Below are positions 44,239 through 54,429 of a stretch of 64,000 nucleotides of DNA, one piece after another. The stretch covers positions 2,604,001 through 2,668,000 of the forward strand of contig NC_014829.1 in the NCBI RefSeq assembly GCF_000177235.2, in the 5' to 3' direction. The notes below the pieces were generated by a model. The model ran no database searches and was not told the DNA's origin. It saw only the letters and a list, made by a program, of their open reading frames with translations. Each line of letters begins with the position of its first letter. Within the stretch, counting starts at the first letter, position 1. This DNA is from Evansella cellulosilytica DSM 2522 (GTDB lineage: Bacteria > Bacillota > Bacilli > Bacillales > Salisediminibacteriaceae). The translations under genes and the position numbers were made by a program.

Positions 44239-45477
44239 TTATTGTATCGCTTTTGGTAAATCCCCTTTAGGGCTAATTACTGTTAAGGAATAGTCTTTCG
44301 AAAAAATTTGATCACTTGTTTCCTTGATCATGTCAAGAGTGACTTGATCTATAGAGTGAATGATATCATCAAGACTACGATGACGACCTAATAGCAACTC
44401 ATTTTTACCATTACGACTCATTCTACTGTTTGTACTCTCAAGTCCTAGCATGAGACTTCCTTTTAATTGCTCTTTCCCGTTTTGAAGCTCTTTTTCTGTC
44501 ATCCCCTCAGTCTTCACGATATTCACAGTATTCATTAATACTTCAAACAGTTCATCAAGCTGGTTTTGTCCTGTTCCTGCATAAACGGTAACCATTCCTG
44601 TATCATGAAAAGCAGAGTGATAAGAAAATACAGAATAAGCCAATCCCCTCTTCTCCCGAACCTCTTGGAAGAGCCTACTGCTCATACTTCCGCCAAGCGT
44701 ATTATTTAAAAGAATTAAACTATATATTTGTTCATTGTTTAATGGAAATCCTTCGAACCCTATACATATATGAGCTTGCTCTGTGTCTTTCTTTCTTGCG
44801 ATGCGATCAGAATTAAAAGTAGGCTTATTTAGAGTCTTATTAGATTTTCCTTTTTTCATTTTTGAGAATACTTCCTGAACATATTGAACAAAATCTTCTT
44901 CAACATTACCGCAAATAGATATTACTACATTGTCTGCATTGTAATATTGATCCATATATTCAATAAGAGATTCTGCTGAAAACTGAGATAAAGTTTCTTC
45001 TGTACCTAAAATCGGATAACCGAGAGGATGTTCACCAAAGCTTGCTTTACTTAATAAATCGTGAACGATATCATCTGGTGTATCTTCATACATTTTGATC
45101 TCTTCTAAAACGACGCCCTTTTCCTTGTTTAATTCATTTGTATCAAATATCGAATTAAAATACATATCTGCAAGTACATCTACGGCATGCTTGGCATGTG
45201 TATCAAGCACTTTAGAATAATAGCAAGTATATTCTTTTGAAGTAAATGCGTTTACGTGACCTCCTATAGAATCAAACGACTCAGCTATTTGTTGCGCTGT
45301 TCTTGATTTAGTTCCTTTAAAGAACATATGCTCCAAAAAGTGTGAAACACCATTTTGCTGCTTCGTTTCAAATCGAGAACCAGTACCGATCCATATACCA
45401 ATAGCAACAGATCGTACTGTATTATTTGGTTCAAAGACAATACGTAAACCATTATCACTTGTAAATCGTTTAATCAC
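44239..45477 (-). CDS. mlpA: M16-family zinc peptidase MlpA (YmxG)
   Basis: A 412-residue processing-peptidase-like enzyme. It keeps the inverted zinc site HFLEH (His46, Glu49, His50), then the downstream acidic ligand (EEIKMYEDTP), and the two-lobed M16 pattern with LNNTLGGSMSSRLFQEVREKRGLAYSV. No signal peptide is visible. B. subtilis YmxG/MlpA has been linked to protease regulation, and the exact substrate is uncertain. It lies between ylxY and ymxH in the conserved order. It is the third M16 protein in the window, with ymfF and ymfH. Confidence 0.93.
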   Translation of the reverse strand: MIKRFTSDNGLRIVFEPNNTVRSVAIGIWIGTGSRFETKQQNGVSHFLEHMFFKGTKSRTAQQIAESFDSIGGHVNAFTSKEYTCYYSKVLDTHAKHAVDVLADMYFNSIFDTNELNKEKGVVLEEIKMYEDTPDDIVHDLLSKASFGEHPLGYPILGTEETLSQFSAESLIEYMDQYYNADNVVISICGNVEEDFVQYVQEVFSKMKKGKSNKTLNKPTFNSDRIARKKDTEQAHICIGFEGFPLNNEQIYSLILLNNTLGGSMSSRLFQEVREKRGLAYSVFSYHSAFHDTGMVTVYAGTGQNQLDELFEVLMNTVNIVKTEGMTEKELQNGKEQLKGSLMLGLESTNSRMSRNGKNELLLGRHRSLDDIIHSIDQVTLDMIKETSDQIFSKDYSLTVISPKGDLPKAIQ

Positions 45478-45497
45478 GATGCCCCTCCTAAGTCTGA

Positions 45498-46469
45498 CTA
45501 TCTTCTGTTTAAGTGTATCCTAGTTTCACTTAGTGTATCACTTAAGGTGCCAATACTTAAATTTTTTTGCTTCATTCCCTCTATCATCATTTCCAATCCT
45601 TTTGCAGTCGATGAAGTCGGATGCATTAATATTAACGTACCTTCATCTGTTTTATCGACTACTCTTTGTGCCATACTTGTTGGTTCAGGTTTTTTCCAAT
45701 CAATAGTATCGACAGTCCATAGTACTGTATACATATCCATTTTATGTGCGATATCTACTACCTCTTGCCTGTAACTACCACTAGGTGGTGCAAACCATTT
45801 CGGTTCTACATCTAACGTTTCTTTTATAATATTATTTGTTTTTTGTAGCTCTTCCAATATCCGGTTAGTAGACAAATTTTTCATATTTGGGTGTGAATAA
45901 GCGTGATTACCTATCTCATGCCCTTCTTCATGTATCATCTTTGCTAGCTTAGGGTTATTTTTCACCCAAGAACCATCTAAAAAAAACGTAGCTTTCACAT
46001 CATGCTTTTTCATGATTTCAAGCATTTCTGGTATATACTCATTCCCCCATGCGACATTGACCATGAATGTTACCATAGGTTTTTCGGGGTGTCCACGATA
46101 AATAGGTGACGGTGGGAGATCCTTTAGCATCTTCTGTGGCGGGATTTGGTGAAAAACTAATTTGTCTTCTTGGAAATCTCCAAATTCTTTCATTTCTTCA
46201 TAAGAATCTTGGATATTTACTGACAACCCATTCAAACCAGGTATTGCTTTCCACACTTTATCTACAACAGCATCTTGTGGATCTACTTCATAATCTGCTT
46301 GCCTTCTCAGAAGTTCCATATATAAAGGGTCTTCCTCTTTCATCACTGTTTGTGCTTGTTCGCTTAATTCATTTATGTAACCACTCGTTATTGGATTTTG
46401 AACACTTCCTAACGAAATTAATAAAATGCACAAAAATGTAGCTACTTGTAAAATAAGTTTCTTTATCAT
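45498..46469 (-). CDS. ylxY: YlxY, polysaccharide deacetylase-like sporulation protein
   Basis: I start at ATG 46469 (323 residues), since GGGGGG precedes it; it then has a hydrophobic N-terminal signal sequence (about residues 4-24), so it is probably exported. The C-terminal NodB-like domain keeps motif 2 (HAYSHP), DTIDW and LILMHP. Motif 1, normally TFDD, reads TFMVNVAWGNE, so the catalytic aspartates are not evident. The Arg of motif 3 also seems replaced (FAPPSGS). It may be inactive or atypical. Located between pnp and mlpA as in B. subtilis. Confidence 0.88.
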   Translation of the reverse strand: MIKKLILQVATFLCILLISLGSVQNPITSGYINELSEQAQTVMKEEDPLYMELLRRQADYEVDPQDAVVDKVWKAIPGLNGLSVNIQDSYEEMKEFGDFQEDKLVFHQIPPQKMLKDLPPSPIYRGHPEKPMVTFMVNVAWGNEYIPEMLEIMKKHDVKATFFLDGSWVKNNPKLAKMIHEEGHEIGNHAYSHPNMKNLSTNRILEELQKTNNIIKETLDVEPKWFAPPSGSYRQEVVDIAHKMDMYTVLWTVDTIDWKKPEPTSMAQRVVDKTDEGTLILMHPTSSTAKGLEMMIEGMKQKNLSIGTLSDTLSETRIHLNRR

Positions 46470-46551
46470 ACACTGTCCCCCCTTATCTTTACAATTATGC
46501 ATAGGGAGGACAAGGTAGAACTATAATCAATGTCTGAGTAAAACTACAAAT

Positions 46552-46575
46552 AAAAAGACTGGGATTGACCCAGTC
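46552..46575 (-). terminator. Terminator after pnp
   Basis: A perfect 7-bp stem GACTGGG/CCCAGTC with a 5-nt loop, followed by TTTTTA on the minus strand, 12 bp past the pnp stop. Confidence 0.85.
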
Positions 46576-46586
46576 CCTCATAACAA

Positions 46587-48680
46587 TTATGCTTTTTCGT
46601 CGGACAGAAGGACTTTTCTTGATAAATTAACTCGACCTTGGTTATCAATTTCTGTAACCTTAACGAGTATTTCATCACCTAAAGAAACAACATCCTCAAC
46701 CTTATTTACTCTTTCTTTTGCAAGTTGAGAAATATGAACTAATCCGTCTTTGCCTTTGAATAACTCTACAAAGCAGCCAAATTTTTCGATTCTTTTGACT
46801 TTTCCTAAATAAGTTTCTCCAACTTGTACTTCACGTACGATATCCTCGATAATTTGTTTTGCTTTTAAATTCATTTCGTGATTTGCAGATGCGATATACA
46901 CTTTACCATCTTGCTCAATGTCAATTTTAACTCCCGTATCTTCAATGATTTGATTGATCATTTTTCCGCTTGGTCCGATCACGTCACGGATTTTATCCGG
47001 ATTTATTGACATCGTTAAAATTTTCGGTGCATATTCATTTAACTCTTCACGCGGTGTAGAAATTGCTGATTCCATACTTTCTAGTATTTTTATTCGACCT
47101 TCTCTTGCTTGAGAAAGCGCTTGTTCAAGCACAGCTCTATCTATACCTGATATTTTTATATCCATTTGTATTGCCGTGACACCTTTTTTCGTACCTGCTA
47201 CTTTGAAATCCATGTCACCTAATGCATCTTCCATTCCTTGGATATCGGTTAAGACAGTGACATCTTCTTCATGCTTTACAAGCCCCATTGCAATACCAGC
47301 TACAGGTGCTTTAATTGGTACACCTGCTGCCATCATCGCAAGTGTACTTGCACAAATACTTGCTTGAGATGTTGAACCGTTAGATTCTAAAACTTCTGAT
47401 ACAAGTCTAATTGTATAAGGAAAATCTTCCTCTGATGGAATTACTTGCTCTAAAGCTCTTTCTCCTAATGCACCGTGCCCAATTTCGCGTCGACCTGGGC
47501 CACGAATTGGTCCTGTTTCACCGACACTAAAGGATGGAAAGTTATAATGGTGCATAAAACGCTTTGTTTCTTCTATACCTAAACCATCTAAAATTTGCAC
47601 ATCTCCTAATGCCCCTAATGTACAAACACTTAATGCTTGTGTTTGACCACGAGTAAATAACCCTGAACCGTGAGTTCGAGGTAAGATATCTATTTCAGAA
47701 GCAAGCGCCCTAATTTCATCTGGCTTTCGACCATCTGGACGTATTTTTTCTTTCGTAATTAAAATACGTACTGTTTCTTTGAATAGCTTGTCCAATACTT
47801 CTTTTGCTTCAACAGAACGATCTTCCTCTTCTGTTACGTATTGGTCTAAAATACTGTCCATTACTGCCTTGACGGCATCTTCTCTAGCATGCTTTTCTTC
47901 AACTAATGCAGCCGTTTTAAGTTGATTGCCTACTTTATCTCGAATTTCGGCTTCTAGATCAGCATCGACTGTTTTAAGTTGTACTTCCATTTTTTCTTTT
48001 CCAACTTTAGATACGATATCTTCCTGGAATGCTATAATGCGTTTAATCTCATCATGTCCATACATTAACGCTTCTAAAATTGTTTCCTCAGGTACTTCCT
48101 CAGCTCCTGCCTCAACCATATTGATAGCATCTTTATTACCAGCAACGACAAGCTCGATATCACTAGTCTCAAGCTGTTGCGGTGTTGGGTTAATGATAAA
48201 TTCACCATCAATGCGTCCAATCGTTACACCTGCAATTGGTCCAGAGAAAGGAATATCTGATACTGACAATGCAAGTGATGAACCGATCATTGCCGCCATT
48301 TCAGCAGGTGCATCTTGATCATTACTCATAACGATACTAATCACTTGGACATCATTACGGAAACCATCTGGGAACATAGGTCTAATAGGTCGATCAATAA
48401 GCCTACTAGTTAAAACAGCATGGTCACTCGGACGTCCTTCACGTTTAATAAAACCACCTGGAATTTTACCAGCTGCATATAAGCGTTCTTCATAATTTAC
48501 TGTCAATGGGAAAAAAGGTAAATCCTTTGGTTCTTTTGAAGCGGTAGCAGTAGAAAGTACTGCTGTGTCTCCGTACCGTACTAAGACCGCACCGTTAGCT
48601 TGCTTTGCTAATTGCCCGACTTCGATAGTTAAGGTTCGGCCAGCCCATTCCATTGAAAATAATTGTTTTTCTTGATTCAT
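46587..48680 (-). CDS. pnp: Polyribonucleotide nucleotidyltransferase (PNPase)
   Basis: PNPase degrades RNA 3' to 5' with phosphate and helps in mRNA turnover. The 697-residue protein has two RNase PH domains (the first around [12 protein letters not shown], the second with GALGERALE and [19 protein letters not shown]), the linker alpha domain, a KH domain ([15 protein letters not shown], about 565-580) and a C-terminal S1 domain ([29 protein letters not shown]). It lies 255 bp after rpsO, with a terminator between, so it needs its own promoter or readthrough. Confidence 0.98.
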   Translation of the reverse strand: MNQEKQLFSMEWAGRTLTIEVGQLAKQANGAVLVRYGDTAVLSTATASKEPKDLPFFPLTVNYEERLYAAGKIPGGFIKREGRPSDHAVLTSRLIDRPIRPMFPDGFRNDVQVISIVMSNDQDAPAEMAAMIGSSLALSVSDIPFSGPIAGVTIGRIDGEFIINPTPQQLETSDIELVVAGNKDAINMVEAGAEEVPEETILEALMYGHDEIKRIIAFQEDIVSKVGKEKMEVQLKTVDADLEAEIRDKVGNQLKTAALVEEKHAREDAVKAVMDSILDQYVTEEEDRSVEAKEVLDKLFKETVRILITKEKIRPDGRKPDEIRALASEIDILPRTHGSGLFTRGQTQALSVCTLGALGDVQILDGLGIEETKRFMHHYNFPSFSVGETGPIRGPGRREIGHGALGERALEQVIPSEEDFPYTIRLVSEVLESNGSTSQASICASTLAMMAAGVPIKAPVAGIAMGLVKHEEDVTVLTDIQGMEDALGDMDFKVAGTKKGVTAIQMDIKISGIDRAVLEQALSQAREGRIKILESMESAISTPREELNEYAPKILTMSINPDKIRDVIGPSGKMINQIIEDTGVKIDIEQDGKVYIASANHEMNLKAKQIIEDIVREVQVGETYLGKVKRIEKFGCFVELFKGKDGLVHISQLAKERVNKVEDVVSLGDEILVKVTEIDNQGRVNLSRKVLLSDEKA

Positions 48681-48906
48681 TCTACGAGTACTCCTCTCGT
48701 CCTCTTAATCTTCGCCACTATTTTATATTGTTGGCTTATTTTTATGTACTAAACGTGTTGTTATTAGAAAATTTAAATTTCATCTAGAAACTCAGGAATT
48801 TCTATCCTTTTCCTAGTGATTATCATATCAAAAAAATCCGTAATTAGAAATACTCATTGACTTTATGAAATAATAAAATATTATTGATATAAAATATAAA
48901 AGACAC

Positions 48907-48937
48907 CAAAAAAGCGGGATGACTCCCGCTTTTTTTT
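48907..48937 (-). terminator. Terminator after rpsO
   Basis: A perfect 7-bp stem AGCGGGA/TCCCGCT with a 4-nt loop, flanked by A- and T-runs, just past the rpsO stop. The 255-bp gap 48681-48935 holds only this and AT-rich sequence. Confidence 0.92.
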
Positions 48938-49205
48938 ATCGACGTAGACCAAGTCTATCGATGAGTTGACGATAACGAGTAACATCTTTGTTACGTAAGT
49001 ACGTAAGTAAGTTACGACGTTGACCGACCATTTTTAAAAGACCACGACGTGAATGATGATCTTTTTTGTGAGTACGTAAATGCTCGTTTAACGTATTAAT
49101 TTGCTCAGTTAGGATAGCGATCTGAACTTCAGGAGATCCAGTATCATTCTCATGAGTTTTGAAATCCTGAATAATTTGATTTTTACGTTCTTGTGTTAAT
49201 GCCAT
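48936..49205 (-). CDS. rpsO: 30S ribosomal protein S15
   Basis: S15 binds 16S rRNA early in small-subunit assembly. I start at ATG 49205 (89 residues, the usual length), where AAGGAGGTGG is just upstream; the longer reading to 49235 is rejected. Sequence [45 protein letters not shown] and the C-terminal [12 protein letters not shown] are standard. It has its own sigma-A promoter and a structured leader, and a terminator follows. Position between ribF and pnp is conserved. Confidence 0.98.
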   Translation of the reverse strand: MALTQERKNQIIQDFKTHENDTGSPEVQIAILTEQINTLNEHLRTHKKDHHSRRGLLKMVGQRRNLLTYLRNKDVTRYRQLIDRLGLRR

Positions 49206-49232
49206 CCGTTCCACCTCCTTATATATAATCCC

Positions 49233-49275
49233 CATTCGCTGAGCAGACGTTGGTGAATCGTGCTGCCAAGCAATG
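49233..49275 (-). promoter_or_regulatory. Structured leader of rpsO, possible S15 autoregulatory site
   Basis: In the rpsO 5' leader, arms CATTCGCTGAGCAGA (49233-49247) and TGCTGCCAAGCAATG (49261-49275) form a long imperfect hairpin ending about 30 nt before the start codon. Bacillus-type S15 mRNAs are known to bind their own product in a structured leader, so this is a fair candidate. It is not shown to match a known S15 leader model. Confidence 0.45.
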
Positions 49276-49292
49276 GTTGTTGAACATAATTA

Positions 49293-49321
49293 ATCTTACT
49301 AGTATTTGCGTAATTAATCAA
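49293..49321 (-). promoter_or_regulatory. sigma-A promoter of rpsO
   Basis: On the minus strand TTGATT, exactly 17 bases, then TAAGAT. Transcription would start near 49286, giving a leader of about 80 nt that contains the hairpin at 49233-49275. The 326-bp gap 49206-49531 also holds repeat copy C. Confidence 0.6.
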
Positions 49322-49356
49322 GGATTATTGTAAAATAATGATGAGTTTTCTTTTTG

Positions 49357-49545
49357 AAAAGGCTCTGTTAAACTTTGTTGTTGATTTTCGCTCCAGATAT
49401 TCGCTTTCCGCGGACAACGCCTCAGCCCCCTTCGGGGAAAAACACCCCTACGGTGTCTTCAGCAGTTGCTTTTCCCGCAGGAGTCTCATATCCTCCGCTA
49501 CAATCAATAGGCTAAAAAACAACAGTATACTTTAACATAGCCTTT
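49357..49545. repeat. MITE-like intergenic repeat, copy C
   Basis: A 189-bp element with clear imperfect terminal inverted repeats: AAAAGGCTCTGTTAAACTTT at the left and, on the minus strand, AAAGGCTATGTTAAAGTATA at the right. Inside are TTTCGCTCCAGATA and CGCTTTCCGCGG, shared with copies A and B, and a GCAGGAGTCTC segment. No transposase is encoded; a 65-codon frame reading through it is not a gene. The right end covers the last codons of ribF. Confidence 0.8.
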
Positions 49546-50470
49546 GAAAAAATTCATTCATATTGTTTACATCGTTTTCCAGCTGTGCTTTTAATTCACC
49601 AATGGAATTAAATTTTTTCTCATCTCTTAATTTTGAAAGCCATTGTATCGTCACGGTTTCTCCATAAATGTCATCATTAAAATTAGTAACATGCACCTCA
49701 ATTGTCGGCTCTCCTTCTCTTAACTTATGAAAGGTAGGCTTATAGCCGACATTGCAAACAGCTTCCTTCCACTCATTATTAACCAAAAGTCTTACAATAT
49801 ATACACCGCTATTAGGGGTAAAGGATCTCTCTTCTAATAATACATTCGCCGTAGGAAAACCTATTGTTCTTCCTCTTTTTTCACCATGAATGACCGTTCC
49901 AGAAGTTTCATATGGTCGTCCTAAATAGTCATTAGCACGTTTTAGGTCACCGCATTGTAAAAAATGCCGGATGTTGGTTGAGCTTATTTTTTCACCATTT
50001 GCAGACACTTGTCCAACAGTAGTGTACGTCAGCTCATTTCGAGAATGGAACAGCAGTGTCTCCATCGTTCCTTTCCCTAGACGACCGTACGTGTAATCAA
50101 AACCAGCTACGACATGTTTTACATTAAGTGCTATTAAGTATTGATCAACAAATTGTTGTGGATTAAGCTCTGCAAATGTTTCATTAAATGTAACAATAAA
50201 TAAATAATCTATCCCTAATTGCCGAATGAGGGCTTCCTTTTTTTTCATTAACGTCAAATAATATACTTTTTTCTCTTTTCTTAACACTTCTTTTGGATGT
50301 GGGAAAAAAGTCATTACTCCAGATCGTAATTGTCTCTTTTTTGCTTCATTTTTTGCTGTCAAAATGACTTCTTGATGTCCTTTATGAACCCCATCAAAAA
50401 AACCTAATGCTAAGCATAGTCTAGGCAGATTTTCCAATTGATGCGGATGTGTAATTTGTATCGTCTCCAC
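49532..50470 (-). CDS. ribF: Riboflavin kinase / FMN adenylyltransferase
   Basis: RibF converts riboflavin to FMN and then FAD. I start at GTG 50470 (312 residues): GAGGTGG lies upstream and the B. subtilis protein aligns there; the reading to 50494 includes that ribosome binding site. Seen: ALGFFDGVHKGHQEVI (nucleotidylyltransferase HxGH-like), MTFFPHP, and the kinase GEKRGRTIGFPTANV and NVGYKPTF. Its last codons (Arg-Leu-Cys) and the TAA stop fall in the inverted repeat of copy C, so the element has replaced the original C-terminal end. Confidence 0.95.
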   Translation of the reverse strand: METIQITHPHQLENLPRLCLALGFFDGVHKGHQEVILTAKNEAKKRQLRSGVMTFFPHPKEVLRKEKKVYYLTLMKKKEALIRQLGIDYLFIVTFNETFAELNPQQFVDQYLIALNVKHVVAGFDYTYGRLGKGTMETLLFHSRNELTYTTVGQVSANGEKISSTNIRHFLQCGDLKRANDYLGRPYETSGTVIHGEKRGRTIGFPTANVLLEERSFTPNSGVYIVRLLVNNEWKEAVCNVGYKPTFHKLREGEPTIEVHVTNFNDDIYGETVTIQWLSKLRDEKKFNSIGELKAQLENDVNNMNEFFQRLC

Positions 50471-50512
50471 TATTGCCACCTCAGTTATTATCACGAAGCT
50501 ACTTTATGTTCA

Positions 50513-51436
50513 TCAAACAGATTTTAGCATTTTTGCTGGCTTTAACATACCAGATCTCTTAGGATGTAATTCATAAAGTGCTAAACATTCTCCTTGTTGA
50601 TTATACATAGCTATAAGAGGTTCGTCTACATTAATTAACGTATCTGGTAATAGTGCCCCATTCATCACCTTCTGTTCTAGTTCTTGCGGTAATGTTATTT
50701 TTGGATAATGACGTAATGCTAGTTCAATTGGCATAAGTACATCGTTTTGCTCGTTTTTTTCTTGTAGCGCTCGTAGTTTATGTAATTCAATACAATCTTC
50801 TTTTTTAAATTGTCCAGAAGCTGTACGTGTTAGAGAAGACATATGAGCTGGATAACCAAATTTTTCACCGATCATTACTGATAAAGTTCTAATGTATGTC
50901 CCTTTACTACATGTAACTCTAAATCGAAACTTCACATTCTTATCAATTGTTTTTTCAACGGGGGAAACAAGTTCTATATGATATATTGAAACTTTTCGAG
51001 ACGGTCGATCGATTATTTTTCCCTCTCGAGCATATTCGTATAAACGTTTTCCTTTTACTTTTATTGCCGAATACATTGGCGGTGTTTGCGTAATTTCTCC
51101 AATTAAATGATTAAACAGTTCTCGGACATCCTCTTCCCTTATTTTTTCATCTACTTTTTTTTCAGCTACTACTTCTCCAGAAGCATCTTCTGTCGTAGTA
51201 GAAAAACCTAATGTTACTTCACCTTCATACGTCTTTTTATCAGCAGTTAAATATTCTACCAATTTAGTGGCACGACCTAAGCAAATGGGTAATACACCAT
51301 CAACATCTGGATCCAGTGTACCAGTATGTCCCACTCGCTTAGTGTGATATATCTTTTTGACTTCCTTAACAGCATCAAAGGATGTCATACCGCGAGGCTT
51401 CCATAAAGGAAGTATTCCAATAGGCTCCTTCATCAT
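50513..51436 (-). CDS. truB: tRNA pseudouridine55 synthase TruB
   Basis: TruB makes pseudouridine at position 55 of tRNA. The 307-residue protein shows GILPLWKPRGMTSFDAV, the catalytic Asp42 in HTGTLDPDVDG, and MYSAIKVKGKRLYEYAR, with a short C-terminal extension. AGGAGG precedes ATG 51436. It starts 112 bp after rbfA, beyond a hairpin, and precedes ribF by 42 bp. Order rbfA-truB-ribF is conserved. Confidence 0.97.
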   Translation of the reverse strand: MMKEPIGILPLWKPRGMTSFDAVKEVKKIYHTKRVGHTGTLDPDVDGVLPICLGRATKLVEYLTADKKTYEGEVTLGFSTTTEDASGEVVAEKKVDEKIREEDVRELFNHLIGEITQTPPMYSAIKVKGKRLYEYAREGKIIDRPSRKVSIYHIELVSPVEKTIDKNVKFRFRVTCSKGTYIRTLSVMIGEKFGYPAHMSSLTRTASGQFKKEDCIELHKLRALQEKNEQNDVLMPIELALRHYPKITLPQELEQKVMNGALLPDTLINVDEPLIAMYNQQGECLALYELHPKRSGMLKPAKMLKSV

Positions 51437-51491
51437 GTGCTCCCTCCTTTTTCTATCTGTGAACTGTTATCATCGTCTCGTTTTATAAAAG

Positions 51492-51540
51492 AAAGAGAGT
51501 GTTAGAAAGGAATATGTACCATTCTAAACACCCTCACTTT
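51492..51540 (-). terminator. Hairpin between rbfA and truB
   Basis: Arms around AGTGTTAGAAAGG and CCATTCTAAACAC pair over about 15 bp with a few mismatches; TTTCTTTTAT follows on the minus strand. It resembles the hairpin family seen at 61229 and 23812. It would divide the infB operon. Confidence 0.6.
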
Positions 51541-51547
51541 TTATCAT

Positions 51548-51898
51548 TTACTTATCTTCTTCATTTAGCTTACGGAGTAGTTCTTCAATTCGATTTCCAC
51601 GTTCAATACTTTCATCAAATTTAAAAGATAAATCGGGTGTTTTACGAAGCTGAATCCGTTTGCCAATTTCAGAGCGTATAAAACCTTTTGCCTTTTCTAA
51701 AGCTGCTAACGTGTTTGAACGCTGATCATCATCTCCATATACAGTAATAAAAGCAGTTGCTTGCTGTAAATCACCAGTAACATCAACCGCAGTTACGGTA
51801 ATAAACCCAACACGCGGATCCTTTATTTCCCGTTGGATAATCTCTGTTATCTCTTTTTTAATTTGTTCTCCTACCCGATTGGCACGAACATTACTCAT
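51548..51898 (-). CDS. rbfA: 30S ribosome-binding factor RbfA
   Basis: RbfA helps mature the 30S subunit at low temperature. I start at ATG 51898 (116 residues; 117 in B. subtilis), since GGGGTG lies upstream and [17 protein letters not shown] is the usual start. The frame to 51952 overlaps ylxP without a ribosome binding site. Seen: the type II KH-like fold with [18 protein letters not shown] and [18 protein letters not shown]. It lies 38 bp after ylxP. Confidence 0.96.
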   Translation of the reverse strand: MSNVRANRVGEQIKKEITEIIQREIKDPRVGFITVTAVDVTGDLQQATAFITVYGDDDQRSNTLAALEKAKGFIRSEIGKRIQLRKTPDLSFKFDESIERGNRIEELLRKLNEEDK

Positions 51899-51936
51899 AA
51901 GTATAACACCCCTATCGAATAATAAATCCTCAGTTT

Positions 51937-52218
51937 TTATAACCACTCCCAATTGATACTTGTGATTTCTGTATCTGGATGGTTATCAATAATGGACACA
52001 GCTCTACGAATTTCCGTTTCCGCTTGGGTTCGAGAATTCCCTACAGTCACAATGGACCATTCCGCTCTCTGCCAGACATCTTGATGTGATGATTCTACTA
52101 TTGACACATTATATCGCTGTTTAGCTTTTGTAATGACACTTTTTAGCACAGATCTTTTATCTTTTAAGTTATGTGCATTCATGATCAACGCTTCAACAAC
52201 GACTAGGCCAATGATCAA
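51937..52218 (-). CDS. ylxP: YlxP family protein (DUF503)
   Basis: A 93-residue conserved protein of unknown function found after infB in Bacillus. Seen: [33 protein letters not shown], a ferredoxin-like alpha-beta pattern, and [16 protein letters not shown]. Its start overlaps the infB stop by four bases (ATGA), so translation is coupled. No known catalytic motif; a role in ribosome work is only suggested by position. Confidence 0.92.
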   Translation of the reverse strand: MIIGLVVVEALIMNAHNLKDKRSVLKSVITKAKQRYNVSIVESSHQDVWQRAEWSIVTVGNSRTQAETEIRRAVSIIDNHPDTEITSINWEWL

Positions 52219-54365
52219 CGCTTTATTTCCTCCATGACATAAGCTTCGATGATGTCTCCTTCTTTTACATCATTAAACTTCTCTAAAGTGATCCCGCACT
52301 CATAGTTTTGTGCAACTTCTTTTACATCATCCTTGAATCTTCGTAGTGCGTTAATTTCACCCTCAAAGATAACAACACCATCACGAATGAGCCTTACTGT
52401 AGAGTCGCGAGTAATTTTACCATCTGTTACGTAAGATCCGGCAATGGTACCAATTTTAGAGACTTTAAAGGTTTGGCGAACTTCCGCTTGACCAATTACC
52501 TTTTCTTCGTATTCTGGATCAAGCATCCCTTTCATCGCTGATTCAACTTCATCAATTGCATTATAAATGACGCGGTGAAGACGAATATCTACTTTTTCTT
52601 GTTCTGCAGTTCGTTTCGCATTTACATCAGGACGAACATTGAATCCGATAACGATAGCATTAGAAGCACTAGCTAATATAATATCCGATTCAGCTATAGC
52701 CCCAACACCAGCGTGAATAATATTTACTTTCACACCTTCGACTTCAATTTTTTCAAGAGATCCTTTCATCGCTTCTGCTGACCCTTGAACATCTGCTTTT
52801 ACAATTACATTAATTTCTTTAATATCCCCTTGCTGGATTTGTTCAAATAAATCGTCTAAACTAACTTTTGACGTTTCACGTAGTTCGGATTCTCTTTGCT
52901 TTACAGCACGAGCTTCACCAACTTGACGGGATTTCTTCTCATCATCAAATGCAACAAATTGATCTCCAGCCTGAGGAACCGCATTTAAACCAGTAATTTC
53001 AACAGGTGTGGACGGACCAACAGCCTTTACTCGACGTCCTATATCATTCACCATGGCTCGAACTCGACCGAACGTATTTCCAACCACGACAGGATCTCCT
53101 ACACGAAGTGTTCCTGCCTGAACGAGTAACGTTGCAACAGGTCCACGACCTTTATCTAATTCAGCCTCAACAACCGTCCCTTTAGCAAGCTTATTAGGGT
53201 TAGCTTTTAGTTCTTCTACTTCAGAGACAAGCAAAATCATTTCTAAAAGTTCATCAATGCCAGTACCGTTTAAAGCAGAGACATGAACAAAGATTGTTTC
53301 GCCTCCCCATGCTTCTGAAACTAATCCATGCTCTGTTAATTCTTGCATAACACGATCAGGGTTTGCTCCCTCTTTATCAATTTTGTTTACGGCAACGATA
53401 ATCGGTACCTCAGCAGCTTTCGCATGATTAATCGCTTCGACTGTTTGTGGCATCACACCATCATCAGCTGCAACAACGAGAATAGTAATATCTGTTACTT
53501 GTGCACCTCTTGCTCTCATCGTTGTAAAAGCTGCGTGTCCTGGTGTATCAAGGAAAGTTATTTTTTTGCCATTTTCCTCTACTTGGTATGCACCAATATG
53601 TTGCGTAATACCTCCTGCTTCACCTGCAGTTACCTTTGTATGTCGAATGCTATCTAAAAGCGTTGTTTTACCATGGTCAACGTGACCCATGATAGTTACA
53701 ACAGGTGGTCGTTCTTCTAGCTCATTTGGATCGTCATTTTCTTCAAAGTTTTCAAATTCTGTTTCATCAATGACAACTTCTTCTTCCACTTCTATTCCGA
53801 AATCTTCAGATAGAAGTTCAATCGCATCTTTATCAAGCTCTTGATTGATTGTTGCCATGACACCTAAAAACATTAATTTTTTTATTACCTCAGATGGCTC
53901 TTTATTTATTTTTTCTGCAAATTCTCCAACCGTTATTGGTGTTGTATAAGTAATTTTTGACGGGGTTTCTTTCACGGGAGTCTTCGCCTCCTGTTTCGTT
54001 GACTGAGATTTTTGTTTGTCTCCACGTCTATTTTTATTTTTATTCTTATCTTTATTTTTATTTTTATCATGATTTTCTTTCGATTGTTGTTTCTTGGTCG
54101 GTTTCTCCTGTTGTTGCTTATTTTTACCTTGTTGCGGAGCGTTATTTTGCTTTCCAGTCGAACCTTGAGTAGTTTTCGTATCTTTTGCTTTCTCTTCTGT
54201 TTTTACAGATTGTGAATATGTTTTATCCAACTTTTCAATAGTATCCCCTTGAATTACACTCATATGATTTGCGACTTCAATCCCCATATCTTTTAAATCT
54301 TTGATGACTTGCTTACTTGTAACATTTTTTTCTTTCGCATATTCATATATACGTATCTTCCTCAT
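52215..54365 (-). CDS. infB: Translation initiation factor IF-2
   Basis: IF-2 brings fMet-tRNA to the 30S subunit and promotes subunit joining. The protein is 716 residues, the same as in B. subtilis. The N-terminus has the IF2_N motif (about 1-55), a Lys/Gln/Asn-rich low-complexity region (about 55-130) and a second IF2_N (about 140-195). The G domain starts with GHVDHGKTT (about 227-235), followed by DTPGHAAF and NKIDKEGAN, then domains II-IV. It starts 64 bp after ylxQ. Confidence 0.98.
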   Translation of the reverse strand: MRKIRIYEYAKEKNVTSKQVIKDLKDMGIEVANHMSVIQGDTIEKLDKTYSQSVKTEEKAKDTKTTQGSTGKQNNAPQQGKNKQQQEKPTKKQQSKENHDKNKNKDKNKNKNRRGDKQKSQSTKQEAKTPVKETPSKITYTTPITVGEFAEKINKEPSEVIKKLMFLGVMATINQELDKDAIELLSEDFGIEVEEEVVIDETEFENFEENDDPNELEERPPVVTIMGHVDHGKTTLLDSIRHTKVTAGEAGGITQHIGAYQVEENGKKITFLDTPGHAAFTTMRARGAQVTDITILVVAADDGVMPQTVEAINHAKAAEVPIIVAVNKIDKEGANPDRVMQELTEHGLVSEAWGGETIFVHVSALNGTGIDELLEMILLVSEVEELKANPNKLAKGTVVEAELDKGRGPVATLLVQAGTLRVGDPVVVGNTFGRVRAMVNDIGRRVKAVGPSTPVEITGLNAVPQAGDQFVAFDDEKKSRQVGEARAVKQRESELRETSKVSLDDLFEQIQQGDIKEINVIVKADVQGSAEAMKGSLEKIEVEGVKVNIIHAGVGAIAESDIILASASNAIVIGFNVRPDVNAKRTAEQEKVDIRLHRVIYNAIDEVESAMKGMLDPEYEEKVIGQAEVRQTFKVSKIGTIAGSYVTDGKITRDSTVRLIRDGVVIFEGEINALRRFKDDVKEVAQNYECGITLEKFNDVKEGDIIEAYVMEEIKR

Positions 54366-54429
54366 AAACTAACCTCCCACCTTCGTTACCTTCCATCATC
54401 CTGAATATTAAAATGGTATGTAAACAAAG

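Noticed and set aside
49338-49535. 65-codon plus-strand frame over repeat copy C
   Set aside because: It reads through the MITE-like repeat and its inverted repeats. There is no ribosome binding site, and the protein has no family look.
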